36,208 bases of DNA from Bacillota bacterium (GCA_023400235.1 JAEXFI010000015.1:1-36208); one strand, 5' to 3'. Shown: positions 24,098-33,073, numbered from the stretch's first letter. Notes: generated by a model not told the origin, from the letters alone. Made by a program: numbers and translations.

Positions 24098-24832
24098 TTA
24101 TTTTGCTTCTTCCATTGCAAACCTGGCAAGTGCTTCCCTTGCATCAAGGGGATTTTTTACAAGCTCATCGGATTTGAGACAGCCATCTCTGAATCTGAGC
24201 ACTCTCTTTGTATGCTCGGCAATATCAGGCTCGTGAGTAACAAGTACAATAGTTACGCCTTCTTTATTCAAATCCTGGAATACAGCCATAATCTCCTCGC
24301 TTGATGTGCTGTCCAGATTTCCAGTAGGCTCATCTGCGAGGATTATTGCAGGTGAATTTACCAAAGCTCTTGCAATTGCAACTCTTTGCTTCTGTCCACC
24401 GGACATTTCATTTGGCTTGTGATGCATTCTTTCTCCCAAGCCCACACGTTCAAGTGCTGCTGTGGCTTTTTTCCGTCTTTCACGACTGCCTATGCCGGCA
24501 TAAATCATGGGAAGTTCAACATTCTGCAAAGCAGTAATTCTTGGCAGAAGATTAAAGGATTGAAATACAAAGCCAATTTTGAGATTTCTTATTTTGGCAA
24601 GCTCTCCCTCGTTCAATGAAGATATATTAACTCCATCCAGCCAGTACTCGCCCTTGGTAGACCTGTCAAGGCAGCCAATAATATTCATCAGGGTGGATTT
24701 GCCTGAACCGGATGGTCCCATTATTGCAACAAATTCTTCTTTGCTGATGTCTATATTGGCATTCTTAAGAGCTTCTACTTCGATATGGCCGTTTTTATAG
24801 GTTTTACCCAAATCTTTCATGGATATTATCAA
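24098..24832 (-). CDS. ABC transporter ATP-binding protein (MacB/LolD type, YknY-like)
   Basis: This is a 244-residue nucleotide-binding subunit with Walker A GPSGSGKST (39-47), a Q-loop FQSFN (about 90-94), the signature MSGGQ (143-147) and Walker B IILADEPTG (163-171). The sequence after Walker A (TLMNIIGCLDRSTKG) is typical of MacB/LolD exporters. It has a C-terminal extension of roughly 20 residues. AGGAGG lies about 10 bases upstream of the ATG at 24832; a TTG directly before it could also serve. It is first in the four-gene exporter operon, whereas in Bacillus the Yip1 gene comes first. Confidence 0.93.
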   Translation of the reverse strand: MIISMKDLGKTYKNGHIEVEALKNANIDISKEEFVAIMGPSGSGKSTLMNIIGCLDRSTKGEYWLDGVNISSLNEGELAKIRNLKIGFVFQSFNLLPRITALQNVELPMIYAGIGSRERRKKATAALERVGLGERMHHKPNEMSGGQKQRVAIARALVNSPAIILADEPTGNLDSTSSEEIMAVFQDLNKEGVTIVLVTHEPDIAEHTKRVLRFRDGCLKSDELVKNPLDAREALARFAMEEAK

Positions 24833-24903
24833 AACTTTTCCTCCTTTCAGAAGTTTGTATATTTAACTCAACTTTTTAAGATAGAGTTTTGTTAACTGTT
24901 TCA

Positions 24904-24925
24904 AGCTGCCTCACCACAGGCAGCT
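24904..24925 (-). other. 8-bp perfect hairpin overlapping the hypE stop codon
   Basis: AGCTGCCT (24904-24911) and AGGCAGCT (24918-24925) form a perfect stem with a 6-base loop. No T-run follows on the minus strand, so it is at best a weak terminator, and the exporter genes could be read through from hyp. Confidence 0.4.
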
Positions 24926-25934
24926 AGCATATCCTGGGCAACTGATCTCCTGCCAGCAGTTTCATTATCCTCAGGCCTCCGCTTAATGCCCGCAGCATAA
25001 CCTTTGGCTCCCGGCTGTCAAGAACCTCTCCTATTATGGAGGCGTTTTCACCGTATTTACTTGCTTTGAGAATCTCCAAAGCCATCTCAGCCTGCTGCTG
25101 GGGAACAAATATCAAAAGCTTTCCTTCATTCGCCATATATAACGGGTCCATACCCAAAAGCTCACATACTCCCTGAACTTCTCTTTTTAACGGCAGTGAA
25201 TCCTCATTTATCTCTATGGTCACACCGCTCTGTACGGCAATCTCATTCAAGGTGGTAGCAACACCGCCTCTTGTGGGGTCCCTGAGAACATGAACCTCAA
25301 CCCCTTTTTCCAGCAAAGCCCTTACCAGACCATCCAGCGGTGCACAATCGCTTTTTATCTCTGCCTGGAAGCCCATATTCTCTCTCTCCAGAAGTATACA
25401 GCTGCCATGGTCACCGATTGTTCCCGATACTATAATCCGGTCACCGGCTTTGGCATTTCTCCCGGAAATATCTATTCCGTCAGGCAGAATACCTATTCCG
25501 GAGGTATTTATAAATATTTTGTCAACAGCACCCTTCTGAACCACCTTGGTGTCTCCGGTAACAATTTTTACGCCGCACTCAGCCGCCGTAATACTCATGG
25601 ATTCTACTATTTTTTCAAGCTCCTCCATGCCAAAGCCCTCTTCAATGATGAAGCCGCAGCTAAGATAAAGGGGAATGGCCCCACTGGTGGCAAGATCATT
25701 GACAGTACCGCACACTGCCAGCTTTCCGATATTACCACCCTTAAAAAAAATAGGGGTTACTACAAAGCTGTCTGTAGTAAAAACAATGTTTTTTGCATTT
25801 CCTATATCAAGTCTTGCCGAATCATCTCCGGCAGAAAGTATGTCATTCTTAAAATATTTCCTGAATACATTTTCTATGAGGGCCAGTGTGGCTGAACCTC
25901 CGCTGCCGTGAGCCAGAGTAATCATATTGTCCAT
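24924..25934 (-). CDS. hypE: HypE, carbamoyl dehydratase for hydrogenase cyanide ligand synthesis
   Basis: HypE receives a carbamoyl group from HypF on its C-terminal Cys and dehydrates it with ATP to a thiocyanate, the source of the CN ligands of [NiFe]-hydrogenase. The 336-residue protein belongs to the PurM/SelD-like fold, with TLAHGSGGS at the N-terminus, SAGDDSARLD, GTVNDLATSGA, and the essential C-terminal PRIC ending in Cys. ATG 25934 (MDNMITLAHG) follows GGAGG by 12 bases; ATG 25925 is an alternative. The longer frame from 25991 overlaps hypD and is unlikely. It is last in the hypFCDE set, 25 bases after hypD. Confidence 0.95.
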   Translation of the reverse strand: MDNMITLAHGSGGSATLALIENVFRKYFKNDILSAGDDSARLDIGNAKNIVFTTDSFVVTPIFFKGGNIGKLAVCGTVNDLATSGAIPLYLSCGFIIEEGFGMEELEKIVESMSITAAECGVKIVTGDTKVVQKGAVDKIFINTSGIGILPDGIDISGRNAKAGDRIIVSGTIGDHGSCILLERENMGFQAEIKSDCAPLDGLVRALLEKGVEVHVLRDPTRGGVATTLNEIAVQSGVTIEINEDSLPLKREVQGVCELLGMDPLYMANEGKLLIFVPQQQAEMALEILKASKYGENASIIGEVLDSREPKVMLRALSGGLRIMKLLAGDQLPRIC

Positions 25935-25959
25935 TTGTGGGGATAGCCTCCTTATATTT

Positions 25960-27048
25960 TTACTGATCACCGTATTTGTAATACGCCGCACAGGTTCCCT
26001 CTGCTGAAACCATACAGGCTCCTACCGGATTTTCAGGGGTGCACCGGCTTTTATAAAGCTTGCAGTCCAAAGGTTTCTTTTTGCCCTTCAAAACCTCACC
26101 GCACAGACAGCCTTTTGGCTCAGGACTGTCCTTAGGCTTTATACGGAATTTCTTCATGGTATCATAATCCTCATACTCTTTTCTGAGACCCAGGCCTGAA
26201 CCGGGAATCAAGCCTATACCTCTCCAAACCGCATCCACCGGCTCAAAAACCTGGTACATTTTTTGCTGGGCCTTAATATTTCCCTCTTTGGCTACGATTC
26301 TGGAGTAAGCATTCTCAAGGACATTTTTGCCCTCTGAAATATTTTTCAGTAAAACATTTATGGAATACAAAATATCCAAAGGCTCAAAACCCCCAATAAC
26401 CCCGGCCTTTTCCATATTATACGCAACGTATGAAAAAAAGTCTGTTCCAATTATGGCAGAAACATGTCCGGGATAAATAAACCCGTCAAGTGCAAGCTCC
26501 TTGTCTCCTGCAAGTGTTTTCACCGCTTCAGGCATAGTCTTGTTTGCTGTGAGCACTGAAAAATTTTTTATTCCCTCCTCCCTGGCTTTCAAAACTGAAA
26601 GTGCAATAACCGGGGTGGTAGTCTCAAAACCCACAGATAAGAATACAACTTCCTTATCTGGATTTGCTTTTGCTGTCTCCAGTGAATTGAGAGGCGAATA
26701 CACCATCTGTACCCTGCTGCCTTTGGCCTTTTTCAGCAGCAAGGTGCTGTCATTCCCCGGTATCCTCATAAGATCCCCGAAGGTTGTTACGATTACATCC
26801 CTATTGTCAGCCAGTTCGGTTGCAGTATCAATATAGCCGGTGGGCGTAACACATACAGGGCAGCCGGGTCCGGACAGCAGCTCTATTCCCTTTGGCAGCA
26901 GGGACCTTAAGCCATAGCGGCAAATGGCCATTGTGTGAGTACCGCAGACCTCCATTATTTTTAATTCCGGTCCAGAATATGCGTTAAGGCAGTCTACAAT
27001 TTTTTGTATCACTGCCTTGTCCCGGAATTCATCTATATAATTTGTCAT
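25960..27048 (-). CDS. hypD: HypD, hydrogenase Fe(CN)2CO scaffold protein
   Basis: HypD carries a [4Fe-4S] cluster and, with HypC, assembles the Fe(CN)2CO unit of [NiFe]-hydrogenase. The 362-residue protein has CGTHTMAICRYGLRSLLP, the redox motif GPGCPVCVTP, VGFETTTP, PGHVSAIIG, and the C-terminal cysteine set (CLCGEVL, DCKLY, RCTPENPVGACMVS, GTCAAYY) that binds the cluster. ATG 27048 is supported by GGGAGAT 4-6 bases upstream; the ATG at 27060 lies before that site. It follows hypC after an unusually long 221-base gap containing hairpins. Confidence 0.97.
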   Translation of the reverse strand: MTNYIDEFRDKAVIQKIVDCLNAYSGPELKIMEVCGTHTMAICRYGLRSLLPKGIELLSGPGCPVCVTPTGYIDTATELADNRDVIVTTFGDLMRIPGNDSTLLLKKAKGSRVQMVYSPLNSLETAKANPDKEVVFLSVGFETTTPVIALSVLKAREEGIKNFSVLTANKTMPEAVKTLAGDKELALDGFIYPGHVSAIIGTDFFSYVAYNMEKAGVIGGFEPLDILYSINVLLKNISEGKNVLENAYSRIVAKEGNIKAQQKMYQVFEPVDAVWRGIGLIPGSGLGLRKEYEDYDTMKKFRIKPKDSPEPKGCLCGEVLKGKKKPLDCKLYKSRCTPENPVGACMVSAEGTCAAYYKYGDQ

Positions 27049-27061
27049 TTTATCTCCCATC

Positions 27062-27234
27062 TACGCGCATAGCGCGTACACAAACAGTAATGAAAGGCAC
27101 GCAGTGGCTTTCGCTGCTTGAAAGTCACTTTGATACACAACATGTATCTTTCAAGCTAACCTCCACTTGTTACAAAGCAAAATTTGTTTACTGGTAATTT
27201 GGGTCTGCAGGCATGCTCTTCCGTTCTGCAGACC
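27062..27234 (-). other. Structured spacer between hypC and hypD
   Basis: Within the 221-base gap 27049-27269 there are three inverted repeats. ACGCGC/GCGCGT lies at 27063-27076. CTTGAAAG/CTTTCAAG (27117-27124, 27148-27155) has GATACA/TGTATC nested inside. GGTCTGCAG/CTGCAGACC lies at 27202-27234. On the minus strand GGAGG (27160-27164) precedes a TTG that opens a 9-codon frame (MKDTCCVSK) ending in TGA at 27125. None of the hairpins has a terminator T-run. I cannot assign a function; an RNA processing or translation-control element is possible. Confidence 0.4.
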
Positions 27235-27269
27235 ACGTCCTGCAATACTAAAAGCTTTTCTTGCCAAAG

Positions 27270-27494
27270 CTATTTTATGCCCAGCTCCCTTATTTCATTA
27301 AATATTTCAATGGTTTTTGCAGCTTCTTCCTGATCCACAATCTGTATGGCACAGCCGGCGTGAACCAGTACATAGTCCCCTGCCTTTACATTGTCCAGCA
27401 GTTCTATGGATATATTATTTATTACTCCCATCATTTCAACTTCCGCATTGTTTCCAGCAATATTTACAACCTTCGCAGGCAATCCCAGACACAT
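27270..27494 (-). CDS. hypC: HypC, hydrogenase assembly chaperone
   Basis: HypC (74 residues) shuttles the Fe(CN)2CO unit between HypD and the hydrogenase large subunit. The mature N-terminus MCLGLPAKV places the essential Cys at position 2. GDYVLVHAGCAI is the second conserved block; its His is kept, and GCAI replaces the common GFAI. ATG 27494 has AGGAGG 6 bases upstream; the longer frame from 27518 adds eight residues before the essential Cys and can be excluded. It lies 71 bases after hypF. Confidence 0.95.
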   Translation of the reverse strand: MCLGLPAKVVNIAGNNAEVEMMGVINNISIELLDNVKAGDYVLVHAGCAIQIVDQEEAAKTIEIFNEIRELGIK

Positions 27495-27565
27495 AACAAG
27501 CCTCCTCATAAATAACATTTCTATTCAATATAAAAGTATAAACATTTTTCCGGTATATTTCAATC

Positions 27566-29905
27566 TCAACTCTTGGCAATATTGCACGCTATAGCAATTA
27601 TTGCCTGTCCCAGCGCAATGCCTCCGTCATTTGCAGGTACCTGGGAGTGAACAAAGACCTCAAAGCCGCTGTTTTCCAAGAGCTCCGTGCACATAGCCAG
27701 CAAAGTCAGGTTCTGAAAAACGCCCCCGCTGAGCACTACCCTGTTAAGCTTGCACTTACTCCTGATTTCCAGACAGCTCTTAAGTACAATTTCCGCTGCA
27801 GTGGCATGGAAGCTTGAGGCTATGGCTTCAAGGCTTTTTCCGGCCTCCACCTCCCGGACCAGCTGTTTGATTACAGCGTCTGTTCCGACATAAAAGCTTC
27901 CTGCCGGACCGTTTTCCAAAGTGACTTCATACGGCTTTGCAGACATATCCGTTGCGTAGTACTCCAGTTCCACAGCTGCCTGCCCTTCATAGCTGATGTC
28001 GGTTTTTATTCCAAGTATAGCCGATACCGCATCAAAAAGTCTTCCCATACTGGAGGTTTCAGGGCAGTTCAGCCTTCTCTCCAGCATTCTTATTGTGAAG
28101 GCAATATCCTCCTGTCTGATGCCCTTCAGAATACGTGAGTTGTCCGATCCCAACACCTTGTTTTGCAGTCCTGCGGAGTAAAGATGCCCCAGCGCCATTT
28201 TCCAGGGATGTTTTACCGCCGAATCACCTCCGGGCATCATTACATATTGCAGGCTGCCGGCACGTTCCATTCCAGAATAGCCTCCGGTGAAGAATTCTCC
28301 TCCCCATATGCGGCCATCCTCTCCATAGCCTGTGCCGTCAAAGGAAACACCTATAACCTCTCCGCACAACCCATTTTCAGCCATACCTGCCGCTATATGA
28401 GCCTTATGATGCTGTACTCCGGTCTTGTTTTGAATCTTATGCTGCAGCCCGTACTGGCTGGAAAAGTAATCGGGATGCAAATCAAAGGCTATATGTGCCG
28501 GGTCTATGTCCAGCAATTTCTTAAAGTGCTCCACTGCGTGGACAAAGGACCTGTTGGTGCTTTCATTTTCAAGGTCGCCAATATGCTGACTGAGATAGAA
28601 CATATTTCCTTTATTGATGCAAAAAACGTTTTTTAGCTCGCCGCCGCAGGCCAGCACGGCTGGAAGCTCATAATCCGGCTTCACACCCAGCAGCTTATGA
28701 ACCTCAAGTTTGACAGGCATTGGAACATAACCTCTTGACCTTCTGATAATATACTCCCTGCCTCTGAACACTCTCGTTACTGAATCGTCTGTTCTTATAT
28801 AGATGTCGCGGTCATTTGTCAAAAAGACATCTGCAATTCCTGTCAGTCCGGCTACAGCTTCCTCATCCCTGTAGAAAATAGGCTCACTGCTTAGATTTCC
28901 GCTGGTCATGACCAGAACTTCCGGAAAGTCTTCTCTTTCAAATAGTATATGATGAATGGGGGTATATGGCAGCATGACACCCAGATACCTGTTAAGCCGG
29001 GCTACCTCTCCGGGAATTGCCGGGTCTTCCCGTTTCCTGAGCAATACAACAGGAGCGGCCGGCGATTTCAGCAGTTCTCTTTCCTTATGGTTTATATGGC
29101 AGTATTTTTCTACAACCTCAATGTCCTTCATCATTAAGGCAAAGGGCTTGTCATCCCTGTGCTTCCTGCTTCTCAGCCTTTGAACCGCCTCTTCATTCAA
29201 GGCGTCGCAGGCCAGGTGATAGCCCCCAATACCCTTAATGGCTGCTATTTTACCCGCTTTGACTATTTCCGCCAGGTATTCAAGACATTGGCCACTTCCG
29301 GAGTCTCCTTGTGTGAACAAGCTTTTCCCCGTTTCATCCAGTAAATTCAATACCGGCCCGCAGGAGGTGCAGGACACCGGCTGTGCATGATACCGCCTGT
29401 CCTCAGGATTCTTATATTCCACACTGCAGGCGGTGCACATTAAAAACCTGTCCATGGTGGTTTTATCCCTGTCGTAGGGTATATCCCTTATAATGGTAAA
29501 TCTAGGACCGCAATTGGTGCAATTAATAAACGGATACTCATATCTTCTGTTGTCCGGGTCTTTGAGCTCATTAACACAATCGGAGCAGGTACAAACATCC
29601 GGCGAAATAAAAATTTGCCCCTTTGAGACAGCACGGCTTTGCTCTATGACAAAGTCCTGAAATCCCAAAGCAGGCAACACTTCATAGCTTACAGCTTCAA
29701 TTCTTGACAATACCGGAGAGCTTGTTTCTATATCTTCAATAAACCTGTAAAACTCGGTTTCGGCGGCATCAATTTCAATAACCACGCTGCTGCCGCTATT
29801 GCCCACCCAGCCTTTCAAACCCATGCTTTTTGCACGGTTATAAATAAAGGGTCTGAAACCCACTCCCTGAACTATACCTGTTATTATTATCCTGTATCGA
29901 TTCAT
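27566..29905 (-). CDS. hypF: HypF, carbamoyltransferase for hydrogenase maturation
   Basis: HypF converts carbamoyl phosphate to a carbamoyl-adenylate and passes the carbamoyl group to HypE. The 779-residue protein has all expected domains in order. These are an N-terminal acylphosphatase domain (GIVQGVGFRPFIY, about 1-90), two zinc-finger-like motifs (CTCSDC...CTNCGPR and CTACSVEY...CTSCGP, about 105-195), a YrdC-like domain (KIAAIKGIGGYHLACDA, about 200-390) and a Kae1-like C-terminal domain (VQHHKAHIAAGM, GVSFDGTGYGEDG, LSGGVFQN). AAGG lies 8 bases before the ATG. It is first in the hyp gene set and 149 bases downstream of ribF. Confidence 0.97.
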   Translation of the reverse strand: MNRYRIIITGIVQGVGFRPFIYNRAKSMGLKGWVGNSGSSVVIEIDAAETEFYRFIEDIETSSPVLSRIEAVSYEVLPALGFQDFVIEQSRAVSKGQIFISPDVCTCSDCVNELKDPDNRRYEYPFINCTNCGPRFTIIRDIPYDRDKTTMDRFLMCTACSVEYKNPEDRRYHAQPVSCTSCGPVLNLLDETGKSLFTQGDSGSGQCLEYLAEIVKAGKIAAIKGIGGYHLACDALNEEAVQRLRSRKHRDDKPFALMMKDIEVVEKYCHINHKERELLKSPAAPVVLLRKREDPAIPGEVARLNRYLGVMLPYTPIHHILFEREDFPEVLVMTSGNLSSEPIFYRDEEAVAGLTGIADVFLTNDRDIYIRTDDSVTRVFRGREYIIRRSRGYVPMPVKLEVHKLLGVKPDYELPAVLACGGELKNVFCINKGNMFYLSQHIGDLENESTNRSFVHAVEHFKKLLDIDPAHIAFDLHPDYFSSQYGLQHKIQNKTGVQHHKAHIAAGMAENGLCGEVIGVSFDGTGYGEDGRIWGGEFFTGGYSGMERAGSLQYVMMPGGDSAVKHPWKMALGHLYSAGLQNKVLGSDNSRILKGIRQEDIAFTIRMLERRLNCPETSSMGRLFDAVSAILGIKTDISYEGQAAVELEYYATDMSAKPYEVTLENGPAGSFYVGTDAVIKQLVREVEAGKSLEAIASSFHATAAEIVLKSCLEIRSKCKLNRVVLSGGVFQNLTLLAMCTELLENSGFEVFVHSQVPANDGGIALGQAIIAIACNIAKS

Positions 29906-29974
29906 ATATCAGCCTTTCAAGTCAATTACCGTCAGCTTTCCCACTTTTAAGCCAATAAGTCCGTGTCTGAGCCT

Positions 29975-30007
29975 AAAGCCTCCTGAAGTCTGAAGTCAAA
30001 GCCTCCT
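29975..30007 (-). repeat. 10-base direct repeat in the ribF-hypF gap
   Basis: Minus-strand AGGAGGCTTT occurs twice, 23 bases apart, so two Shine-Dalgarno-like AGGAGG sequences lie about 75-100 bases before hypF with no useful start codon beside them. CTTAAAC/GTTTAAG (30034-30040, 30053-30059) forms a 7-bp hairpin over the ribF stop without a T-run. Confidence 0.4.
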
Positions 30008-30054
30008 TAAGCCCAAACAGGGTTGCTGACCAGCTTAAACGCAAAGGATTATGT

Positions 30055-31008
30055 TTAAGTGCACTCTGCTGCCGGCACCCCGATTTCCAGATACCTCCTG
30101 GCAGTGCTCATGTCCTTTGAAATCTGTTCTTTAAGCAGCTCAACTGACTCAAACTTCTTTTCATTTCTTATTTTCTTCAGAAAAAATACTTCTATTTTTT
30201 TGCCGTATATATCCTGATTGAAATCAATAATATGGGTCTCTACGGTTTTTTCCTTTACGTCCTCAAAGGTGGGATTATAGCCTACATTTGTCATGCTGTT
30301 GTACAATTTGCCGTCCAGCAGGGTTTTTGTAATGTAGACGCCATTTTCAGGAAGCACAAGAAATCTCTCCGGATGAATATTTGCAGTAGGAAAGCCTATG
30401 GTGTTTCCTATTCTTCTGCCGCTTACAACCTCGGCAGTAATTGAATAATTTCTCCCTAAAAGCTTGTAAGCTGTTTCCAGCTCACCATTAATGATGCTAT
30501 TTCTTATCCTGGTGCTGCTTATGACCTCATCATCACATTTTATGGCGGGAATGACCACTACCCTGAAACCGTACTTCTGTCCAAGTTCCTTTAAAAAAGG
30601 GATGTCCCCCTGGCCCATATAGCCAAATCTGTAGTCATAGCCTGCCACCGCCAGCTTTATATTCAGCTTGTCTATCAAAACCTTTTTTACAAAATCCTCT
30701 GGCGAAAGTCTGGAAAAATCTTCATTAAACTCGTCAAAGTAAAGGTAATCCAGAGATATTTCCCCCAGCAAATCAATTTTTTTCTGCTCGGTTAATAATA
30801 ACGGCGTAATGAGCTTTTTCCTTAAAATGTTCTCAGGATGCTTGGTAAAGGTATAAACGATTGAACTCAGGTTATTTAGCTGCGATTCCCGTATCAATGT
30901 ATTGATAAGTGCCATATGTCCGATATGCAGGCCGTCAAAATTGCCAAGGCCTACACCTGTTTTTTCTGAAAAATTATTACTGCTGTCTGTAGAATGAATA
31001 ACCTGCAT
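30055..31008 (-). CDS. ribF: RibF, bifunctional riboflavin kinase/FMN adenylyltransferase
   Basis: RibF phosphorylates riboflavin to FMN and adenylates it to FAD. The 317-residue protein has the N-terminal nucleotidyltransferase motifs GNFDGLHIGHMALI, GYDYRFGYMGQGD and SSTRIRNSI, then the C-terminal kinase motif GRRIGNTIGFPTANI and GVYITKT. GAGGAG lies 8 bases before the ATG. It is 75 bases after truB, the usual last step of the infB-rbfA-nrnA-truB-ribF order. Confidence 0.97.
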   Translation of the reverse strand: MQVIHSTDSSNNFSEKTGVGLGNFDGLHIGHMALINTLIRESQLNNLSSIVYTFTKHPENILRKKLITPLLLTEQKKIDLLGEISLDYLYFDEFNEDFSRLSPEDFVKKVLIDKLNIKLAVAGYDYRFGYMGQGDIPFLKELGQKYGFRVVVIPAIKCDDEVISSTRIRNSIINGELETAYKLLGRNYSITAEVVSGRRIGNTIGFPTANIHPERFLVLPENGVYITKTLLDGKLYNSMTNVGYNPTFEDVKEKTVETHIIDFNQDIYGKKIEVFFLKKIRNEKKFESVELLKEQISKDMSTARRYLEIGVPAAECT

Positions 31009-31083
31009 AAAAAAATCTCCTCGTATAGGATTTAAAGGGTGACTGCCTGTTTACGCCAGCACCCTTTGTATAAGCCATGAATA

Positions 31084-32043
31084 TTAAAAAAACTTCCTGG
31101 ATTTAAGACATATTCCACCTTGACTGTTAAATAATTCACCTATGCCCAGAAAGGTTCCACTGTTATCATATACCCTTATATACGGGTTGCTATCAGTATT
31201 TATATTATTTCTGCCGCTGAATTTAAGCCAAACACCATTTGAGTATTTGAAGGTTTCTCTTTCGTCAAGCTCAAGACGGTCAAATTCTTCAAATACGGTT
31301 TCAACAGGTATCAGGCTTGCTTCCAACTGCTGCCGGTCTGCCAGATCCCTTATCTCCTCCAGGGTCAGTGCTGAGTCAAGACCATAGCTGCCTGCCCTGG
31401 TTCTTACCAGAAAGGACATATGCCCCCCGCAGCCCAGCTTTTCTCCAATGTCATGGCAAAGCGTCCTGATATAGGTTCCCTTTGAACAGTGTACCTCAAA
31501 AAGAGCCCTTTTAAGCATTTTTCCGGACGGGTTCCCCGCATGTTCCCTGTCAAGGCCATGGTCTTGTGCCTCCGGCTGATCCCATATTCTTATTATCTTT
31601 ATATCAAATACTTTTATTTTTCTTGGCTGACGTTCAACTGTTTCCCCTTGCCTTGCAAGTTCATACAGCTTTCTGCCATCAATCTTTATGGCAGAATACA
31701 TGGGAGGCAGCTGTTCCTGCTCTCCCACAAAGCTTATTATAGCCGCCTCAATGTCCGAGTGGTCAAAATCAGCACTTCCACTAAAAATCACATTTCCTGA
31801 AGAATCCTGCGTATCTGTGGCATAACCAAGTGTAAGCTCAGCACGGTATACCTTGTCTTTATCCATCATAAATTCGATCGCCCTGGTGGCATTACCCAGA
31901 CATATGGGCAAAACTCCCACGGCTGAAGGGTCCAGTGTACCGGTATGTCCTATTTTTTTCTGACCTGCGACTTTCCTCAGATGCCCTACAACATCAAAGG
32001 ATGTCATGCCTGCCGGTTTCAGAACATTAATTATTCCGTTCAT
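31084..32043 (-). CDS. truB: TruB, tRNA pseudouridine-55 synthase
   Basis: TruB isomerises U55 in the T-loop of tRNAs. The 319-residue protein has the N-terminal KPAGMTSFDVV, the catalytic block GHTGTLDPSAVGVLP with the nucleophilic Asp, YSAIKIDGRKLYELAR, and KGTYIRTLCHDIGEKLG. The C-terminal tail is slightly longer than the common form. The only ribosome-like site (AAAGG) is 17 bases before the ATG, so translation initiation may be weak or coupled, but the N-terminus fits the family. Confidence 0.97.
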   Translation of the reverse strand: MNGIINVLKPAGMTSFDVVGHLRKVAGQKKIGHTGTLDPSAVGVLPICLGNATRAIEFMMDKDKVYRAELTLGYATDTQDSSGNVIFSGSADFDHSDIEAAIISFVGEQEQLPPMYSAIKIDGRKLYELARQGETVERQPRKIKVFDIKIIRIWDQPEAQDHGLDREHAGNPSGKMLKRALFEVHCSKGTYIRTLCHDIGEKLGCGGHMSFLVRTRAGSYGLDSALTLEEIRDLADRQQLEASLIPVETVFEEFDRLELDERETFKYSNGVWLKFSGRNNINTDSNPYIRVYDNSGTFLGIGELFNSQGGICLKSRKFF

Positions 32044-32119
32044 ATTGGTTTATATATCAACCTTTCCAGTATAAAAACATTATGAAAAATACTATGCCTT
32101 TTCAAAAGCCACGGGATAT

Positions 32120-33073
32120 TTACATACGGTCTTTTACAGCCTCAATCAATAGCTCCCGCACTTGCTGCAAAGTGCCGTTTACAGTGCACCCGGCCGCCCT
32201 TTTATGGCCCCCGCCTCCAAAAGCCGCGGCAACCTCCGACACATCCACATAATTTTTCGAACGCAAATTCACCCTTACCTCTTCAGCGTTTTTTTCCTTG
32301 ACCAGAAGAGAGACCTCCACACCCTCAACAGACCTTCCGATGTTGACAATTCCGTCACAGTCTTCATCCGAGGCTCCCATAGACAGCAAATCAGCTCTGG
32401 AAAGGGCAACAACTGCCAGCCTGTTGTTTTCATAAAACTCCAACAGCTCGATGGCCTTTTGAGTAAGCTTTAGCTTTGGGTAAGTGGTATTATCAAAAAT
32501 CCTCTGAGAAAGCTCTGCTATATCTATACCGGTGGATACCAATTCTGAGGCTATCCTGTGGGTTTCAGCAGTAGTATTGCTGTATTTGAACCCTCCTGTG
32601 TCTGTGGCTACCGCAGTGTAAAGGCATGTAGCCATATCTGTATCAATATTGAGCTTCAGCTTTTTCAGCAAGGTATACACTATCTCCCCGGTGGAGGCTG
32701 ACACTTCATCCACATGGTTTAACAGTGCAAATTTGGTGTTTGTAACATGATGATCAATATTTATGGTACAGGGTGCATTAAAAAAAGCTTCTCCCCGGTT
32801 TCCCAGCCTATCCACGTCCCCGGTGTCCAGTGCCAGATTTATATCCATGACTTCGTCTGAAGGGTCATAAAAACGGGTAAGCTCTGTTCCTGGCAAAAAT
32901 CGGTAAACAGCCGGAATGTTTTCCTCCATGTATACTACTACATCCTTCCCTGCCTTTTTAAGTGCCATAGCAAGTGCCAGGGAAGAACCTATTGCATCTC
33001 CATCGGCAGAAACGTGAGGAAATATTGCTACCCCTCCCGCCTGCGACAATAGTTTGACTATTTCTCTGTCCAT
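32120..33073 (-). CDS. nrnA: NrnA, DHH/DHHA1-family oligoribonuclease/pAp phosphatase
   Basis: NrnA degrades very short oligoribonucleotides and 3'-phosphoadenosine-5'-phosphate. The 317-residue protein has FPHVSADGDAIGSS (motif I), LDTGDVDR (motif II), NIDHHVTN (the DHH metal site) and the C-terminal DHHA1 motif GGGGHKRAAGC. ATG 33073 has GGAGG 4 bases upstream; the longer frame to 33142 lacks a site. It lies between rbfA and truB, its common place in Firmicutes. Confidence 0.93.
   Translation of the reverse strand: MDREIVKLLSQAGGVAIFPHVSADGDAIGSSLALAMALKKAGKDVVVYMEENIPAVYRFLPGTELTRFYDPSDEVMDINLALDTGDVDRLGNRGEAFFNAPCTINIDHHVTNTKFALLNHVDEVSASTGEIVYTLLKKLKLNIDTDMATCLYTAVATDTGGFKYSNTTAETHRIASELVSTGIDIAELSQRIFDNTTYPKLKLTQKAIELLEFYENNRLAVVALSRADLLSMGASDEDCDGIVNIGRSVEGVEVSLLVKEKNAEEVRVNLRSKNYVDVSEVAAAFGGGGHKRAAGCTVNGTLQQVRELLIEAVKDRM

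Noticed and set aside
25290..25895. 201-codon plus-strand frame
   Set aside because: Antisense to hypE, whose motifs and C-terminal PRIC are clear.
27052..27154. Selenocysteine-type readthrough of the TGA at 27125
   Set aside because: The product resembles no selenoprotein, and I see no convincing SECIS hairpin placed after the TGA.
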